The position numbers were made by a program, and so were the translations under genes. This document shows positions 1 to 22,998 of a stretch of 64,000 bases of DNA, one piece after another; the first letter of the stretch is position 1, and the number at the start of each line of letters is the position of its first letter. Origin of the DNA: Heterohyrax brucei (Eukaryota; Chordata; Mammalia; Hyracoidea; Procaviidae); contig CM053140.1 in the NCBI GenBank assembly GCA_028571685.1, positions 28,749,501-28,813,500 on the forward strand. The letters run 5' to 3'. Under the pieces are notes generated by a model, which worked only from the letters and a program-made list of their open reading frames with translations, was not told the DNA's origin and did no database searches.

Positions 1-649
1 TCCTACTTCTGGCTCAGGTAATTGGCATCAGACTCTGGAGCAGGGAGCAGGGTGCTGTGCAGAGAAGGGAGGAGGAAGTGCTGGGAAAAGGGTGAGAGGT
101 TTATCCCACAGGAAAGATTTAGACCCTTTCCTGGCAGGTGAGATGTAATCCACTTAGCTTTTAACAGTCGAATGCCATCTTTCACTGATTCTGGAGACAT
201 GAATATGCTCTCCACAGTTCAGTCTCTCCTATTGAGGAAGACACCCTCTAAAAGCCACCACTCTGCTTGCTGAGCTTATTGTCACCGATCTGTCTGCAGG
301 GTACCAACTCCTGTAGGATCAGGTCTGGCCAGTCCTAGGTATTTCTGGACCTACTCTCCCTTTCCTGACACTCAGCCTGATTTCTCAACTTTCCCCTTGA
401 TGTTCAGGGCTCCTAGAATGTCATCCAAGTATTCTGCCATCTTCTATTCCAGCTCATAGGACAGAGTAGAAGTGTCCCATACAGTTTTCAAGGCTATAAT
501 TTTTACAGAAGCAGACTGTACATCTTTCTTCCACACAATGGCCGCTGGGTTTAAACTACTGACATTTAATTTTGCAGCCAAGTGCTTAATATTGTACTGC
601 CAGAGTTCCTCAGGGTAGCACAGAAGAATAAGAAAGACAGGAAGACACC

Positions 650-1050
650 TATAAATAAGTAACAAAATGACAAATGGGAAAGCAGTCCTATCAGTAATTA
701 CATTAAATGTGAATGGGCAAAACATTCCACTGTAAGATTGGATTTAAACAAAAAACTAGATTAAGCTAAGTGTATGTTGCCTGTAAGTGACACCACTTTT
801 ATATGCAAGGACACAGACAGATTAAAAGGAATGGAAAAAGATGTCATACATGTAATAACCATAAAAGAGTTGGAATAACTGTATGACTATCAGATAAAAT
901 AGTCTCAAAGCCAGAAAATGTTATTAGAACCAAAGAGGGCATTTTGTAATGACAAAAGGGCCCAGATACTGGGAAAAGTTGGGTTACAAATCCATGTATA
1001 CCTCACAGTAGAGCCTCACAATGCCTGAAACATAGAACTAGACAATTTGT
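650..1050 (+). mobile_element. L1 LINE ORF2 fragment
   Basis: Matches the endonuclease/early ORF2 region of mammalian L1 in the sense direction: the ATTAC..TTAAATGTGAATGGG block, then the block around AGATTAAAAGGAATGGAAAAAG, then a GTAATGACAAAAGGG block. It is interrupted by stops and small indels and is an old 5'- and 3'-truncated fossil. Confidence 0.75.
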
Positions 1051-1249
1051 TACCTATAGTCAGAGACGGCAGGAACCCCTCCTCCCCTTCTGCCCCACTT
1101 TATAATTGGTTAGGGCAACTATATCGGGAAGGTTATTTAACAGTCATTATACACTGTCAGTCCACTTAGCTAACTGGCTCCTATAAATGAGGCCACCTGA
1201 TGACTGCACATGTGGAGCATTCTCCATGAACTGCAGACCCACTGGAATG

Positions 1250-1605
1250 GCTCTAGGGGGCAGTGGTGCTTCAGTGGTAAAATTGTCACCTGCTATGTGG
1301 GAGACCTGGGTTCAGTTCCCATCTAGTGCACTTCATGTGCAGCAACCACTCATTTGCCAGTGGAGGCATGTGAGTACCTGTGATGCCAGCCAAGTTTTAG
1401 GAGAGCTTCCAGACAAAGATGGACTAGATCCAAAAGTCTGGTGATCTGCTTCTGAAAATTAGCTCATGAAAACCCTATGGATCCCAGTGGTTTGATCTGC
1501 AGCCAACCATGGGGATGGTACAGGACCGGGCAGTTCTTTTTGTGCAGATTTGCCATGAGTTAGGCCAACTGGATGGCAGTTGACAACAGTTTCAATGGAG
1601 ATTGC
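1250..1605 (+). mobile_element. tRNA-Gly-like SINE with RTE-like tail
   Basis: The head GGTGCTTCAGTGGTAAAATT resembles the A box side of tRNA-Gly, and GGTTCAGTTCCCATC resembles the B box. A long body follows, then a tail (GGACCGGGCAG and ATGGCAGTTGACAACAG) that resembles the 3' end of the RTE copies in this window. It looks like an afrotherian SINE. It is not a functional tRNA, because the anticodon arm is diverged and no cloverleaf closes. Confidence 0.75.
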
Positions 1606-2659
1606 GTTATTTCCCACCTTAAGGTCGCACTGTGGTTGTTCTGCGTGTTTGTGGAGAGGTCTGGACACTAGTGCAACTGACCTTACCTCAGTGGTGGAGG
1701 CGTGGTGGAGCCTCTTAGAAGGGGGCTTGTGGGGGTCTGGAGGGGCCCCCTAAGCAAAATCTGAAAGTCGTGGGCTGGCCTGGCCACGTTTGGTTGCCCT
1801 TGATCCCTGTGCCTCCCACTGGGACCACCCGCTCAGCTGTCTATTGGAATGTCTCATACGAGTGCACTCACCAGTGAGATGGTGAGCAGACTTCAGCTGT
1901 TGGGCAAATGGCTCAGAAAGGGCTAGATTCTCTGGTTAAGTCTGTATAGGCTTTGGGAGGAAGATGCCTGTTTCCTTGTGTGAAATGGTACTTTCCAGAG
2001 CTTGGGTGCATGGGTCAGGAGCCCCACCTCAGCTCCACATGGTGCAGTGACTTCCCTTTACTTGCCGATTTCACTCCTAGGCTACTTCCAGGATAGGCTG
2101 AGGGGACACCCCCTGGAACTGCTTCCAGTTCAGAAGCTGCTCTGGTTTATTGGCTTTTTGTGGCAAGTTTGGCTCCTGGGAGCATAGAGTATGTCCCTTC
2201 TGAAGCCCCCTGGCCTGGTGCTGCTTTCCTTGCCTCTGGCCTCCTCTACCAGTCCACTGGCTTTTCTTGTAAACTCTGCCCACGTGACTCTATGTGCTCT
2301 TCTCAGTGGAGTCCCGCAATGCCTGAAGCAGAGAAATAGACAATTCACCTGTAGTCAGAGTCATCAGAGACTTCAGGAACCACTCTGACCTCTCCAACCC
2401 CATCTCTGAAGTAATTGAAATATAAGGCTCACCTTATGTGGGGCATCATGATGGTGGGGGCACACAAGCCCAATGGGAGGTAAGAACGCCACTCCCAACT
2501 TGGACTGATGGGTCTACTGCTACCACTACTACTCCCTCCCCCACCTTTACAGTGCCGTCCTCTGGAAATGAGGCGATCATGGCCACAGAAAGAGTGTTTC
2601 CTGTTGACGCAGAGCTAGGAACATTTTGGGGGAAGGTCCTTCACCAGTATTTGTCCCTC

Positions 2660-2865
2660 AGAGCTTTCTCCCATGGAGTGACTGATGGATTTGAACAGCC
2701 AGCTCTGTGGTTTGCAGCTGAGTGCTTAACCACTGAGCAACCAGTGCTTCTTTCTGTAAAGAAAGATTACAATCTTGGAAACCTCGTGGAGCAGTTCTGC
2801 TGTGTCCTATAGGACTGTTATGAGTTGGAATTGGCTTGACAGCCATGGGTTTGATTTGGTGGTGG
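2660..2865. mobile_element. AfroSINE pieces in head-to-head inverted order
   Basis: About 2660-2745 matches the 5' half of AfroSINE on the minus strand (GATTTGAACAGCC and GTGCTTAACCACTGAGCAACC). About 2773-2865 matches the 3' half on the plus strand (GGAGCAGTTCTGCTGTGTCC to GCCATGGGTTTG). Either two insertions or one internally inverted copy. Confidence 0.65.
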
Positions 2866-3554
2866 TTAAATTTTTAGCGCTTGGGATTCTCATACAGCTT
2901 TGGCAGCAGGTGGTCAGTAGGCGTGATATGCTAGCAGAACTACTCTCTGATCAGGTTTGTGGTCTTTGCACATAGGGAGTGGTATGTGTGCTTTTACTCC
3001 TCATACGGAGACTGTCTCATGCTCTGTCTTTGGAGGAAGTCATGACCCATCCCAAGCTACTTCACAGCCAAGATGGGGCTGTCAGCCAACAACTGCTCAC
3101 GTGAGACCCTTCTTGTCTTCCTGGGTACCAGTAGGCTGTTACCAACCCTAGGCCTTATGAGGTAACCAGCAGTGGCACTCCAGGCCTGGTGCCAGAGTTC
3201 TCCAGGTACCTCCTGGCACAGGTGTGTGGAAGTTCTCAGTGTCCTAGGACCATTACCCCAAGGTAACAGGGAGGCCGTCTCACAGTGGAGCTGCCCTGAG
3301 TGTTTCACAGAAGGTAGATCTGTGTAAGGAGCAAACTTTCTGGACAGTTCCCAGGTATTGCTGAGTCAGACTTCCGGTTCTGCTGGGTGGTCATTTCTTC
3401 TGGAGTTTCCTTCTCTGTGGGACTGGGTCAGCTTTTCTTGGTGGTATCAGAGTCCTGCTGGAACCGTTGCTGCCGTACGAGGTCATGCTGCCCTGACCTT
3501 CTTGGATGGGTGTGGTCAGTCAGGCTTTGGCCTGTCTGTGGTCTTACATACATG

Positions 3555-4005
3555 TGAAAGATGAACAAGAATGAGGAAAACTGAGGAAGGACTGGTGTCT
3601 TTGAATTATGGTGTTGGTAGAGAATATCGAACATGCTGTGGACTGGCAGCAGAATGAACAAATCGGTCTCAGATGAGGTATAGTCAGAATGTTTATTAGA
3701 TGCAAGGGTGGTGAGACTTCATCTCACGTACAGTGAACGTGTTATCAGGAGGGACCACACCTCGGAGAAGGACATCATGCTTGATAAAGTAGAGGATCAG
3801 TGAAAAAAGTATAAGACCCTTAAGGAGATGGACTGATTAAGACCCTTAAGGAAATGGACTGATAAAGTGGTTGCAGTAGTGGGCTCAAACATAACAATGA
3901 TAGTAAGGATGGTCTGGGACTGGGCAGTGTTTCATTCTGTTGTACAAGGAATTGCTATGAATTGGAACAAACTCAGTGGCACCTGGCAACAACAACAATG
4001 ACACG
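3555..4005 (+). mobile_element. RTE LINE 3' end
   Basis: Diverged 3' terminus of an RTE1/BovB-like LINE: TTGAATTATGGTGTTGG, then AAGGACATCATGCTTGATAA, then GGACTGGGCAGTGTTTCATT, ending in a CAACAACAACAA tail. It contains a 26-bp tandem duplication at 3813-3864. It is the sense-strand relative of the minus-strand copy at 60379-63425. Confidence 0.75.
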
Positions 4006-7000
4006 GCATTGTTGCTGACTTCAGGGCCCATGCAGATGTCCATGGGGTTCTCTTGCAGCCCCTGCACTGGCCCTTATTCTCCTTCTAGATACAGTGAGGC
4101 CTCTGCATCTCCCTGGCCCAAACTATGTCATTGAGAAGACACATGGTCAAGACAGGCTTACATTTGGGCTGTAGCTCCAGAACAGCTCACCCTCTTCTGG
4201 GGCATGGAGTGAAGTATTGCACAGCTCCTGTCCTCTCTCTGAGAACAGACTATCCTGCCCCCTCCTCCCTGAAGTGTTACATCTTCAGAGGCAGTTTTGC
4301 AGTATTCGCTGTAGTGCAGCGCCCTGAACCTGAGTCTCCAGGAGGAGCAAACTCCAGTTGTGCCCCAGCTGTCTACCATGGCAGCCTCTGTACAGGAAAG
4401 CACAGAACATCCTGACCTCCTCCCACTAGGCAGGTCTGTCTCTCCTCTCAACGCCTCTATTTAAGAGGGTCTCAAGTTACCAAGCAAGTGGGGAGGGCTG
4501 GCAGTAGACATAAGGCAGAAGCCAAGAGGTCAGCCAAGGGCCCATGGCAGCAAGAAACTGGGCAGTGGGAGCCTGGGAGGGGTCAGGGCAGCCCTGGGCC
4601 CTGGATTTCATCTTGGGGCACAACCTTGTCCCTAAGGGGTGGATCAACCTTTCTAGTTCAGTCCCTGGGAGGTGGTGGGAGAGCCCAGAGCTTAGAAAGT
4701 ACAGCCTTGGACACCCAGGTGGCTCCTGGAATGTGCCTAGGGTACTATGTGTCAACCTGTGCATGTCATTGCCTACATCAGAGGGTCTGTAGATGTGAAG
4801 GGGCCTCATGGGTGGCAGGAGCCAGAAAGCCAGCATCCAGCTGTGAGATGTGAGTTCATAGCCCGTTATCCTGCAGCTCTGGGGGATGGAGCACGACATG
4901 AAGCAGAGCTGAACCAGCCCTGCTTCGGGGAGTCTGAATTTCCATGTTACCCAGGACTGTGTGCCAATTGTATGGTCCCTTATTGAAATCACCCATGAGG
5001 CTAATGCCTGACTTCTTATGGTCACTGGGAGATTGCCTAGTCACTAAGGTTTGGTGAAAGGAAGTCCTGTGCTATAAGCTGCAGGCCCACACAGCATGAT
5101 GCCTAGGGTGCTGAGAATCCAAAAAGAGCTTGCTTCATTTGGGGTGTACAGACCCTTATGCTCATTGTGGCAGCAGGAGTGGACTGCAGTCCTTCGTGGC
5201 TTCACAACTGCTGGTGGGTACACCTGCTTTGGCAGGTCTGGAGCCCAGCTATGATGGTTCTGGGAGATAATAGTCATCTATTCAGGATGACAGCTAGTCT
5301 TCTAGGCCTTTTGTGCAGGGAGGGTCTATAACCTCTGACCTGTCAGGTAGAGGCTCCTCCAGGTTACCCTAACTCTCCCCCAAGAAAGCCAAGGCGAATG
5401 CCTGTGTCACTGGCTGATGAACAACTTGCTGCTGGGCCCTTCATAGTCCCTTGAGGAAGGGGGCAGCACTGTAGCCTAACCTCAGCACTGCTGCGTGTTC
5501 ATGGTGGCCACTGGCGGGGTGGCAGAACTAGCTGCTTTGGACTTGGTGGGGCCCCTACCCAGGCTGTTGACTTGGTGGTGGCAGCATGTTGAAATATCTG
5601 TCTCCTGGAGGTGACTGGACAGGGGTGTGGGTCTCTGCTGTGCAGAGCCAGAGCCATGGCAAGGGGGAGGGTCTTGCAAGCAGCATGACCTCGGGAAGCT
5701 CTGGATTCCTCTGGCTCTTCCAGCTGCTTTTCAGACCCAAGGGTGAGAGGCTTCTCACTCCTAAGGCTGGTGGGGAGCAGGCTCAGGCCCAGCACATGCT
5801 GACCAGCTCTTTTTCAGCCCAGGGCTTTGAGGTGGCCCTAGACCAGTCTACAGTTACCTTGAGAACATACCTGACCACATGGGTGCTGGAGAGGCCCATT
5901 TGAAGCTTTGCATGGGGCTTGTCCCCGCTCCACCCTGAGTAGTGTCTTCAAGTCCTGGGTGGATTAATACCCAAGCAGGGAGGGCCATTGAGCCACTTTT
6001 CCTTGGGAATCCTGTAACAAGCCTGCCAGATGGGATGATAATGCTTCTGCTCTGGGCTATTTGGTGTGGTGGTGAGGATCCCTAGAACTCTGCCCTTTCA
6101 CTCTTTCCCTTGAACCATCTCATGGATGGTTCTGAGTGAACAGATCCCAGTAGCTGAGATTCCATGTTACAAAGAGATTGTGGACCTCTCAGCAACCAAG
6201 GCATAGTCCAGACCACTCCCCTGGGCAAAGCCGTTTCCTTGTTGTGGAAGCATCTCCAGAGTTTCACCCCTCCCTTCCCTCTTCCCACTCTTTCTCTTCT
6301 GCTTAAGGATACAGTGTGTTTTATCCAGGGCTTGTCCCTACAGCCTGGTTCTTAGGCAAATGTGAATGGGCAGACGGATGGACAGGTGGGTGGGTGGTAG
6401 AAGGAAGGGTGTATGCCCTCCCTGGGCATTGACATAGGAGACAAAGTTCCCCAGGGCCAGTTCTGGGCACCCTCAATGGCCGTCTTCTCTGGCTTGAGTC
6501 TGAGGATACAGAATGGGAACCACACTGATGAGCCAGCTGCAAGAAGAGTCGCATCAGCTGTGGACGTGGCTGGTTTAACTTAGTGTTGAGGCTCATAATT
6601 CCAGTCCTCACATGAAATCACTGATGGGAACTGAGGGCTGCAGCCTGTTGACCCCCTCCCCTACCCCTATCCACCACAGCGCTGCATGGGGGCCAGGAGG
6701 TGTTTACTTCATGATGCCCTGGGCTGGTGTCATAGGGCAGTAGAATCTTTTCTCATCCTAATAATCTATATCAATTTCTAAGATCAAAAGGCTGGCTTGT
6801 CAGCATGTTCTCTAATCTCCTGAGTTCTGGCGCCCAGAAAGATGGCATATCTGCCCCTCCCCCGACTGCTATCCCTACAGGGAGCAGGGGGCTGCTGCAG
6901 CAGGCAGAATCTTCGCTGTGCTCGTCTGGCTTCTCACCCAGGTGGTTTTTACAAATTTGTTTTTTAATACGTGCTGTAGTTTGGAGCATATATTCAAGGA

Positions 7001-7327
7001 ATTATTCTTTCCTGGAACTTGAAGAACTTTGTGGGGCATCACTGAGAGATTTGAAGTTCCTTTGCTTTAAAAGTTGAGCTTGGTCAAGTTTCTCGGTTTG
7101 GGCACTGGTGGCTAGAGGGGGTGACTGCCCCTCACAGCAGAGCCTTCCTGGCTGGGGTGACAGGAAGTTCTGCAGCCACGCGGGCCGGTGGGTGGGCGGG
7201 TGCATGCGCCTCCATTTTCTGACAGCACCTGAGCCCCACCTCACTTCTCAAAATGAAGGCTGCATGTCACAAACCGGCTGGAACTGGCTGTTGCCATGGT
7301 TTTCACATTAGAAGGCACAGTTAAAGG

Positions 7328-7366
7328 GTCACATGACCAGGGAGGGAAATGCCTTTGTCACATGAC
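7328..7366. promoter_or_regulatory. Twin GTCACATGAC E-box (M-box-like) sites
   Basis: The 10-mer GTCACATGAC occurs at 7328-7337 and 7357-7366, 29 bp apart. Its core TCACATGA is the M-box bound by the MITF/TFE family, and CACATG is also an E-box. A regulatory role is inferred from the spacing and repetition only. Confidence 0.35.
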
Positions 7367-9727
7367 TTTTTGGTGTCCTGATTAGCATACAGGAAGTTCA
7401 CTCCCTGCTGGCTGCCAGGATGCTGAGCTGCTCTGGTGGGAGGTGACATCATCCCCTGGAAGGGGTTATTGATCACCCTGGGCCAGGATCACCTTGGGCA
7501 GGGTGAGAAGCCTGTGATCAGTCAAGCTGTGGTCACTTTGGTGAGCCACAGCCACTGGGCAGGCTGACCCAGCCCTGCACCCAGGGCAGGTTGAGTTTCA
7601 GTGAGCATCTCTTCTGGAACAAATGCACATCCACTACAGGATGGTGAACACTTGGAGAGCAGCATTGTTCTTAGGTGCGGATAGTGTACATCTGGCCCAG
7701 GAGCCTCTCTGAGGCTGTAACCTTAGACACTACTTGAGCGAAGGTTCCTTGGCCCACATGCAGTACCTGGAGTCCTCTCCAGCTGAGGCCAGCTTAACCA
7801 ACAACTGCTTTGCCACCTGTGAACCAGGTCCAGCACCTGGAGCCTGCCTGCCTGTGGGCATCATTGTGCTATGTGAAGAATTCAGGTGTGCGCTCAGAGA
7901 CCCAGGATTGGACTTAGGAGGCATGTGAAAGCTGCGTCCATGCCTGTGTGGACAACTGAGATGTGTACTGTCAGGGACCTACGACAGGACCTGCAGGGGT
8001 TACCTGCAAGCAGATTATCTTGCCAGGTGGTATACCCACTGGGGAAACCAGCAAGCATGTATGAGACAGGATGTCATGGTTACTATATAAGTGGCTTGTA
8101 TCCAGCTCCAGAATGTGATGGGTCGCTCTTGTCAGAAGATTTTGCTTTGAAACAATCCCTTCGTGCCTGTTTCCCATGGGCTAGGTGATGACTGGAATGG
8201 AAGGTGCTTGCCGTGCCATGTGGCTCTGAACAAGGAGGGTCCAGGGGAGCATGGCACAGGGTTCCAGTCTGATGCTTCCCTGTCCCCAGTCATGCCAGGT
8301 GGAGAGCTAGCTGTGGGCACACACTCAGGGTCCTGTCTAATCATCCTAACCCTGATCCTGTTCTCACTGAGCAGTTGTGAACTGTTCCTTCAGTTAACTG
8401 TATTGGAGTACCTGAGTTCATTCTTAGGCTTACAGCGCCACCTAGGGACGCGTGTCATTCGTTCACCTACTGAGTGACAAGCTGCAGTTGCTTTAGACTA
8501 TGGTGCGTGCTGGCACAGCACTTGCTTGGGGAGAAGCATGCTTCTGGGCCCTGTGTTCCTGGCTTGTGGGCAGTGGTGCTCAGGCAGAGGCCTCAGGGCT
8601 GTGGCTGCCATCCACTGAGTATCTGCTTCTCACTAGAGGACCTGTTACAGGTGTGTGTAAACTCAGGATCAAACCTTTTCTGTCGTGGGAGGGCCCTGTA
8701 CTGGTCAGCACAGAACATTCTGTGGTGGAAGTTGCCTGAGTAGATCATTATGAGCATTGTCCGTGGTGGGAGGGGCCTGCGCAGGGCAGTCTGGAATATC
8801 TCTCACATATGCTTCTCAGCCATGCATATAGCCATTTGTAAGCTTATTCTGACAAATGGCAACAAATAAATGAAGATGCAGCAGCAGTGTCCTATGCTTT
8901 CCTGGCCCCTGGCACCACTGCCACAGGACAGGGGCAGGGAGCTGGGGGCCAAGCCTGAAGCACAGAGGAAGCAGCAAAGGGAAAGCATGGGCTAAAATGA
9001 TGCAGTTTGAACTGGGACTTGAGAGTAAGAGGATCGGGGGTGGTGGCGGGGGAGCATGTGGCCACTGACAGCGTGGAGAGAGGGAGAGACAAGAAAGCCC
9101 CTAGACTGCAGGAAGAGCCATGCTCTGTTTCCCAGTGCCAGACATGTGTGTCCTCCATGGCCCTCTGCACCCCTCCTTACATGTCAGCTACAGGTACAGA
9201 GGGCTCATGTGTCAGGGGCCTGGGTCATCCTTAGTGGATCCAGCATTGTGGAATGATACCTTGGCTCTTGTGCCCAGCACTCAGCAGCGCTGTCTATAGC
9301 GCAGACCAGGCACCAGGCCTGTGTTATAAAGGAGGAAGCTGTGCGTGCTCCGCAGTGTTTCTGTCCCTCAGCCATGCAGTAACTGGGTATGCAGATGCTG
9401 CAGGTCTGGGGAGGTGGAGTCTGGCCAAGCCCAGCCCACTGCTGTCGAGTTGGGGAGATGGACTAGGCAGCAAAAAACAGCCCCTGCTGCTGAGAACTAG
9501 CATGTCTGGTGCGGGTGCCATGGGAGAAAGCATGGGATGTTAGTGTGGCAGGTGATACAGGAACTTTGGGGAGGGCAGTCCAGGGGACAGTTGGCCACAC
9601 ACTGGTAGATAGGGTGACTGGGGTTGGGGCAGGCACTTACCTGCTCACCGTGCCCACAGGCTGGTCTGTGGTTCTTGGGGTGTGGACTCTGGTGACATGT
9701 TACGATGCCCACTGTCTCTGTCCACAG

Positions 9728-19894
<10,167 letters not shown>

Positions 19895-21047
19895 TGGAGA
19901 CCCGCCTCCCTCCTCCCTCTCCCTGCACGGTTGCCTCTGCCAAGAAGGGCCGCGCTGACCTGTCCTCTGCCCGGGAGATGCCGCTGCTGAGTGTGGTCAC
20001 CAAGCAAGTGACCTGAGATGCTGCAGGGCCAGTGCAGCACTGGGTGAGGACTCTGCCTGGAGGGACCGCGCGGCTTTCTTCTTTCCTTTCTTTGCCTTTA
20101 GTTTGCCGTCACCAGCAGAAATGTGGACCTGGGGGCTGGTTCGCATTGCCTCCCTCTCCTAATCTGGTTCCTGGCAGGCGCGATCCCCTGGACATAACAC
20201 AGCAAGGGAGAGTGGCCAGCCCCAGTGTTGAGTGGGTGGCCGCTACTCTTGCTTCTCAACCTTGACACCCTCTGTTGCGGAGGCCCGTCACTTGGACGTA
20301 TCTTTGAATCACCTCACGATGATGGAATTGAAAACAGGCTGTGTGGACCCAGGTCCTGAGGACACAGTCTCTGCCCTGTGCCCCAGGGGGCCGGCAGCTG
20401 GTAGCCTAAGACTGGTCCGGCCCTACAGGAAGCCCTTTGCTGCTGCTCACCTGGGACCCTCGCTCTCAGTAGAACAAAATGAACGCAGGCCCGCCGGAGA
20501 ACAAGGACCTGGGTACACTGTTGGCAAGGATGGAAGATGGGTACAGAGCCCAGGACCTTTGTTGGGAAGCAGGAGGGGCTGCTGTTTTTGTTTTTTTGGT
20601 TTATTTTATTAAATTTTCTCCTTTACTTTTCCTACTGATTTCGATGGACGGAATCATATGTCGCCCTGACCGTGAAATAAGTGTCAGGTGCTCGTAACAG
20701 ATGTGTCCCGGGTCGGGGCCCAGCCCAGGTGCTTATTCTGCACCCCTCCCACACCCCGACTTCAGGATTTCAGTGTGAGTCTAGTCTAGAAACCTTCCTT
20801 ACAGCGGGGGTGCTGTCGTGGGTTGTCCTCAGGTTTTTCTACCCCTTTAGTGTCCACAGAAACGTCTTTAGAAGGATCAGATCTGCCCTTAGTTTGTTTT
20901 GGGTTTTCTCCAGCTCTTCAAAGCCAGGTTCCTTGCAGAGAGGTGAAGTCCCCTGTCTGCCACCTAGCCCTGGTGTGCCCCGGCTGCTGGTAGAAACTTA
21001 AACCCTCACTTTGCAGGGTTCCCTCCTTCAGACACAACTATTACTGT

Positions 21048-21053
21048 AATAAA
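21048..21053 (+). terminator. AATAAA polyadenylation signal, proximal, GATAD2A
   Basis: Canonical hexamer about 1.15 kb after the GATAD2A stop. It is a plausible proximal cleavage signal. Confidence 0.5.
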
Positions 21054-22872
21054 AGCTTACGTAACCCCTTTCTCACATTGTGTGGATAATGTCAGTGTTG
21101 AGGAAACATGTTTGACAGTAGTAGGAGACTTAGTTTTGCAAAACATTCTAATTTTTGGTTGTGTAGTACTCTAAATTTTGTAGTTGATTTTGTTTTGAGC
21201 CCATTACTTCAATGAGCTGGGGAGGGTGGGTCAGAGTGGCCTTCCTCCCAAGGTCTAGGGGTTTTGGGGGAGAGGAGGGACATTGACTTTCAGGAGGGCA
21301 CAAAGAGGGTGTCGTTTTACACCCCAAAATTCACAAGTATGCAAGCATTTCTATTCCTCGCATTTTTCTGTGTGCCTGGCAAATAAATACCTATCTTATT
21401 ACGACCCTGAGCTGTTGGCCCTCTCTGTTCATGCCATGGGCCAGATGCTCCGAGTCCTCTGAGAAGGGAGTACCCGATGGTTCTCCCTTTGGAACACCCA
21501 ATTTCACACTATGCAGAGAAGCGGCACAGTGCCAGGCTGCAGCACCCTGCGTTGGCGGCTTCAGGCATGCTCCCTGGGTCTGTGATGAGGGCTACCAGCC
21601 CCGTCAGAACCTCGCTTCCTCCATCGTGCTCAGGAACCATCACTCCGAGCCTGTGGGACGTCCCTCCTCAGCTTGGGGTTTGGACAGACCTCGTGAGTTC
21701 AGTACAAACTGTGACCCCACAAGGGAAGTGGTGTCTCAGGTGGAGGGGATGGGTGGCCTGGGGCCTGGCTCTGCCCTCCACCCCCTTGACCTCTTTCATC
21801 AGGGACAACATACTGTGACTTACGGTAGCTTTTTTTTTAAAGGGGCAAGAATGTAAGACGCCTTAATCTTCAGTTAATTTCTACTACCTTGAAATTCCCA
21901 CCGCTGCCACCCCCTTTTTCCCCTCATTGACCTTTGCAGTGTAATTTCTATTCTAAGAAGCCCCAGATCACAGGTGGTTCTGTGATGAAATTTATGATGA
22001 TATGGGACAAGACATTAAATACCTCTCTGGGTAGGGGTTTGAACAAGCCGTTAGAAAGGGCATTGGTTAGCATTATGGGTGTCAGCTGTCAGTGTAGAGC
22101 TCGCCCCTTGAAACTGCCACAGTCCTTGCAGTCCCCAGGACACGTGAGGATGTGGGAGCCCTCAGTGACAAATGTGACCAATGATTGTAACAGTCCCAAA
22201 TTGCCTGTCACAAACCCTTGGCAGTAACTGGAAACTTAAAAAGTATTGCCGTGCTATTTGAGCAAAACTGCTTTCTCACCTGGGTTAATTTGGGGAGTCA
22301 CTATGTGGAAGTGTGTACTTGCATACATAAACACAGATAAACATGTACCTGCTTGGAGCTCCCATATCTCTGACCATCCTGGCCTTGTCATGGGGTGCCA
22401 GTCAGCAGTATCCCAGTATCTCAAAGCTTATCTGGATAAAGTTGTGGCTGGTGGCAGCTGCCTGTGGTCCTATATTTCCAGGACAGAGGGGATGAAGAGT
22501 AACTGAGACCCCACCATGTCCTGTGTCTCCTCATCCCCTCAGGAATGGTTTTGGCCTGCACATGGCTCTCGTTTTGTGTTGAGACACGCAGGGAGGAGTT
22601 TTCTGTATGCTCTTACAAATACGTGGTCCACAGGGATGTGAACAACAAGGTGAGCCTTGCTGCTCTGCCTCACGGCTTTTCTTTCGTGCTGAGCTACGCT
22701 GTACAGGACGTTGCTAAAATTACTTGGACTGAGCTTTTTAAAAACACCAGAAAGCATCTTTTATATTCCTTTAACAGAGAAAAGTGTAATAGACAGTTAC
22801 ACTAGTGCAGGGTATTTGGGGGCCTTGGGGGGAGGCTGTCACTTGTATTTATTGTGACTCTAAATCGTTGAT

Positions 22873-22998
22873 AATAAAACATGTTTTAAGAAAAATATTT
22901 GGCACCAAACCAGAATAGACAGTTCCAATAAACAAATACACTGGAACTGATAACTGTGTTGTGTCATGAGGTGATTCTAGAATCTGAAGGACAATAAA
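22873..22998 (+). terminator. Cluster of three AATAAA signals, distal end of GATAD2A
   Basis: AATAAA occurs at 22873-22878, 22927-22932 and 22993-22998. The cluster is a candidate distal 3' end for GATAD2A. Confidence 0.45.

Larger units (their letters stand above)
1..9727 (+). other. GATAD2A: GATAD2A intron (partial)
   Basis: No coding exon is visible here; the expected MTEEACRTRS and VDMRTSHS exon sequences of GATAD2A are absent. The interval holds an L1 fragment (about 650-1050), a tRNA-Gly-type SINE (1250-1605), inverted AfroSINE pieces (2660-2865), an RTE 3' end (3555-4005) and a pair of identical E-box sites (7328-7366). The rest looks like ordinary unique intron sequence. Confidence 0.75.

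Noticed and set aside
1270-1340. tRNA-Gly-like sequence
   Set aside because: A and B box similarity is present, but the sequence runs into a SINE body, the cloverleaf does not close, and there is no terminator. It is a SINE head.
1-9727. Search for the GATAD2A start exon
   Set aside because: The conserved N-terminal sequence (MTEEACRTRS..) and the exon ending VDMRTSHS were not found on the plus strand, so they must lie left of the window.
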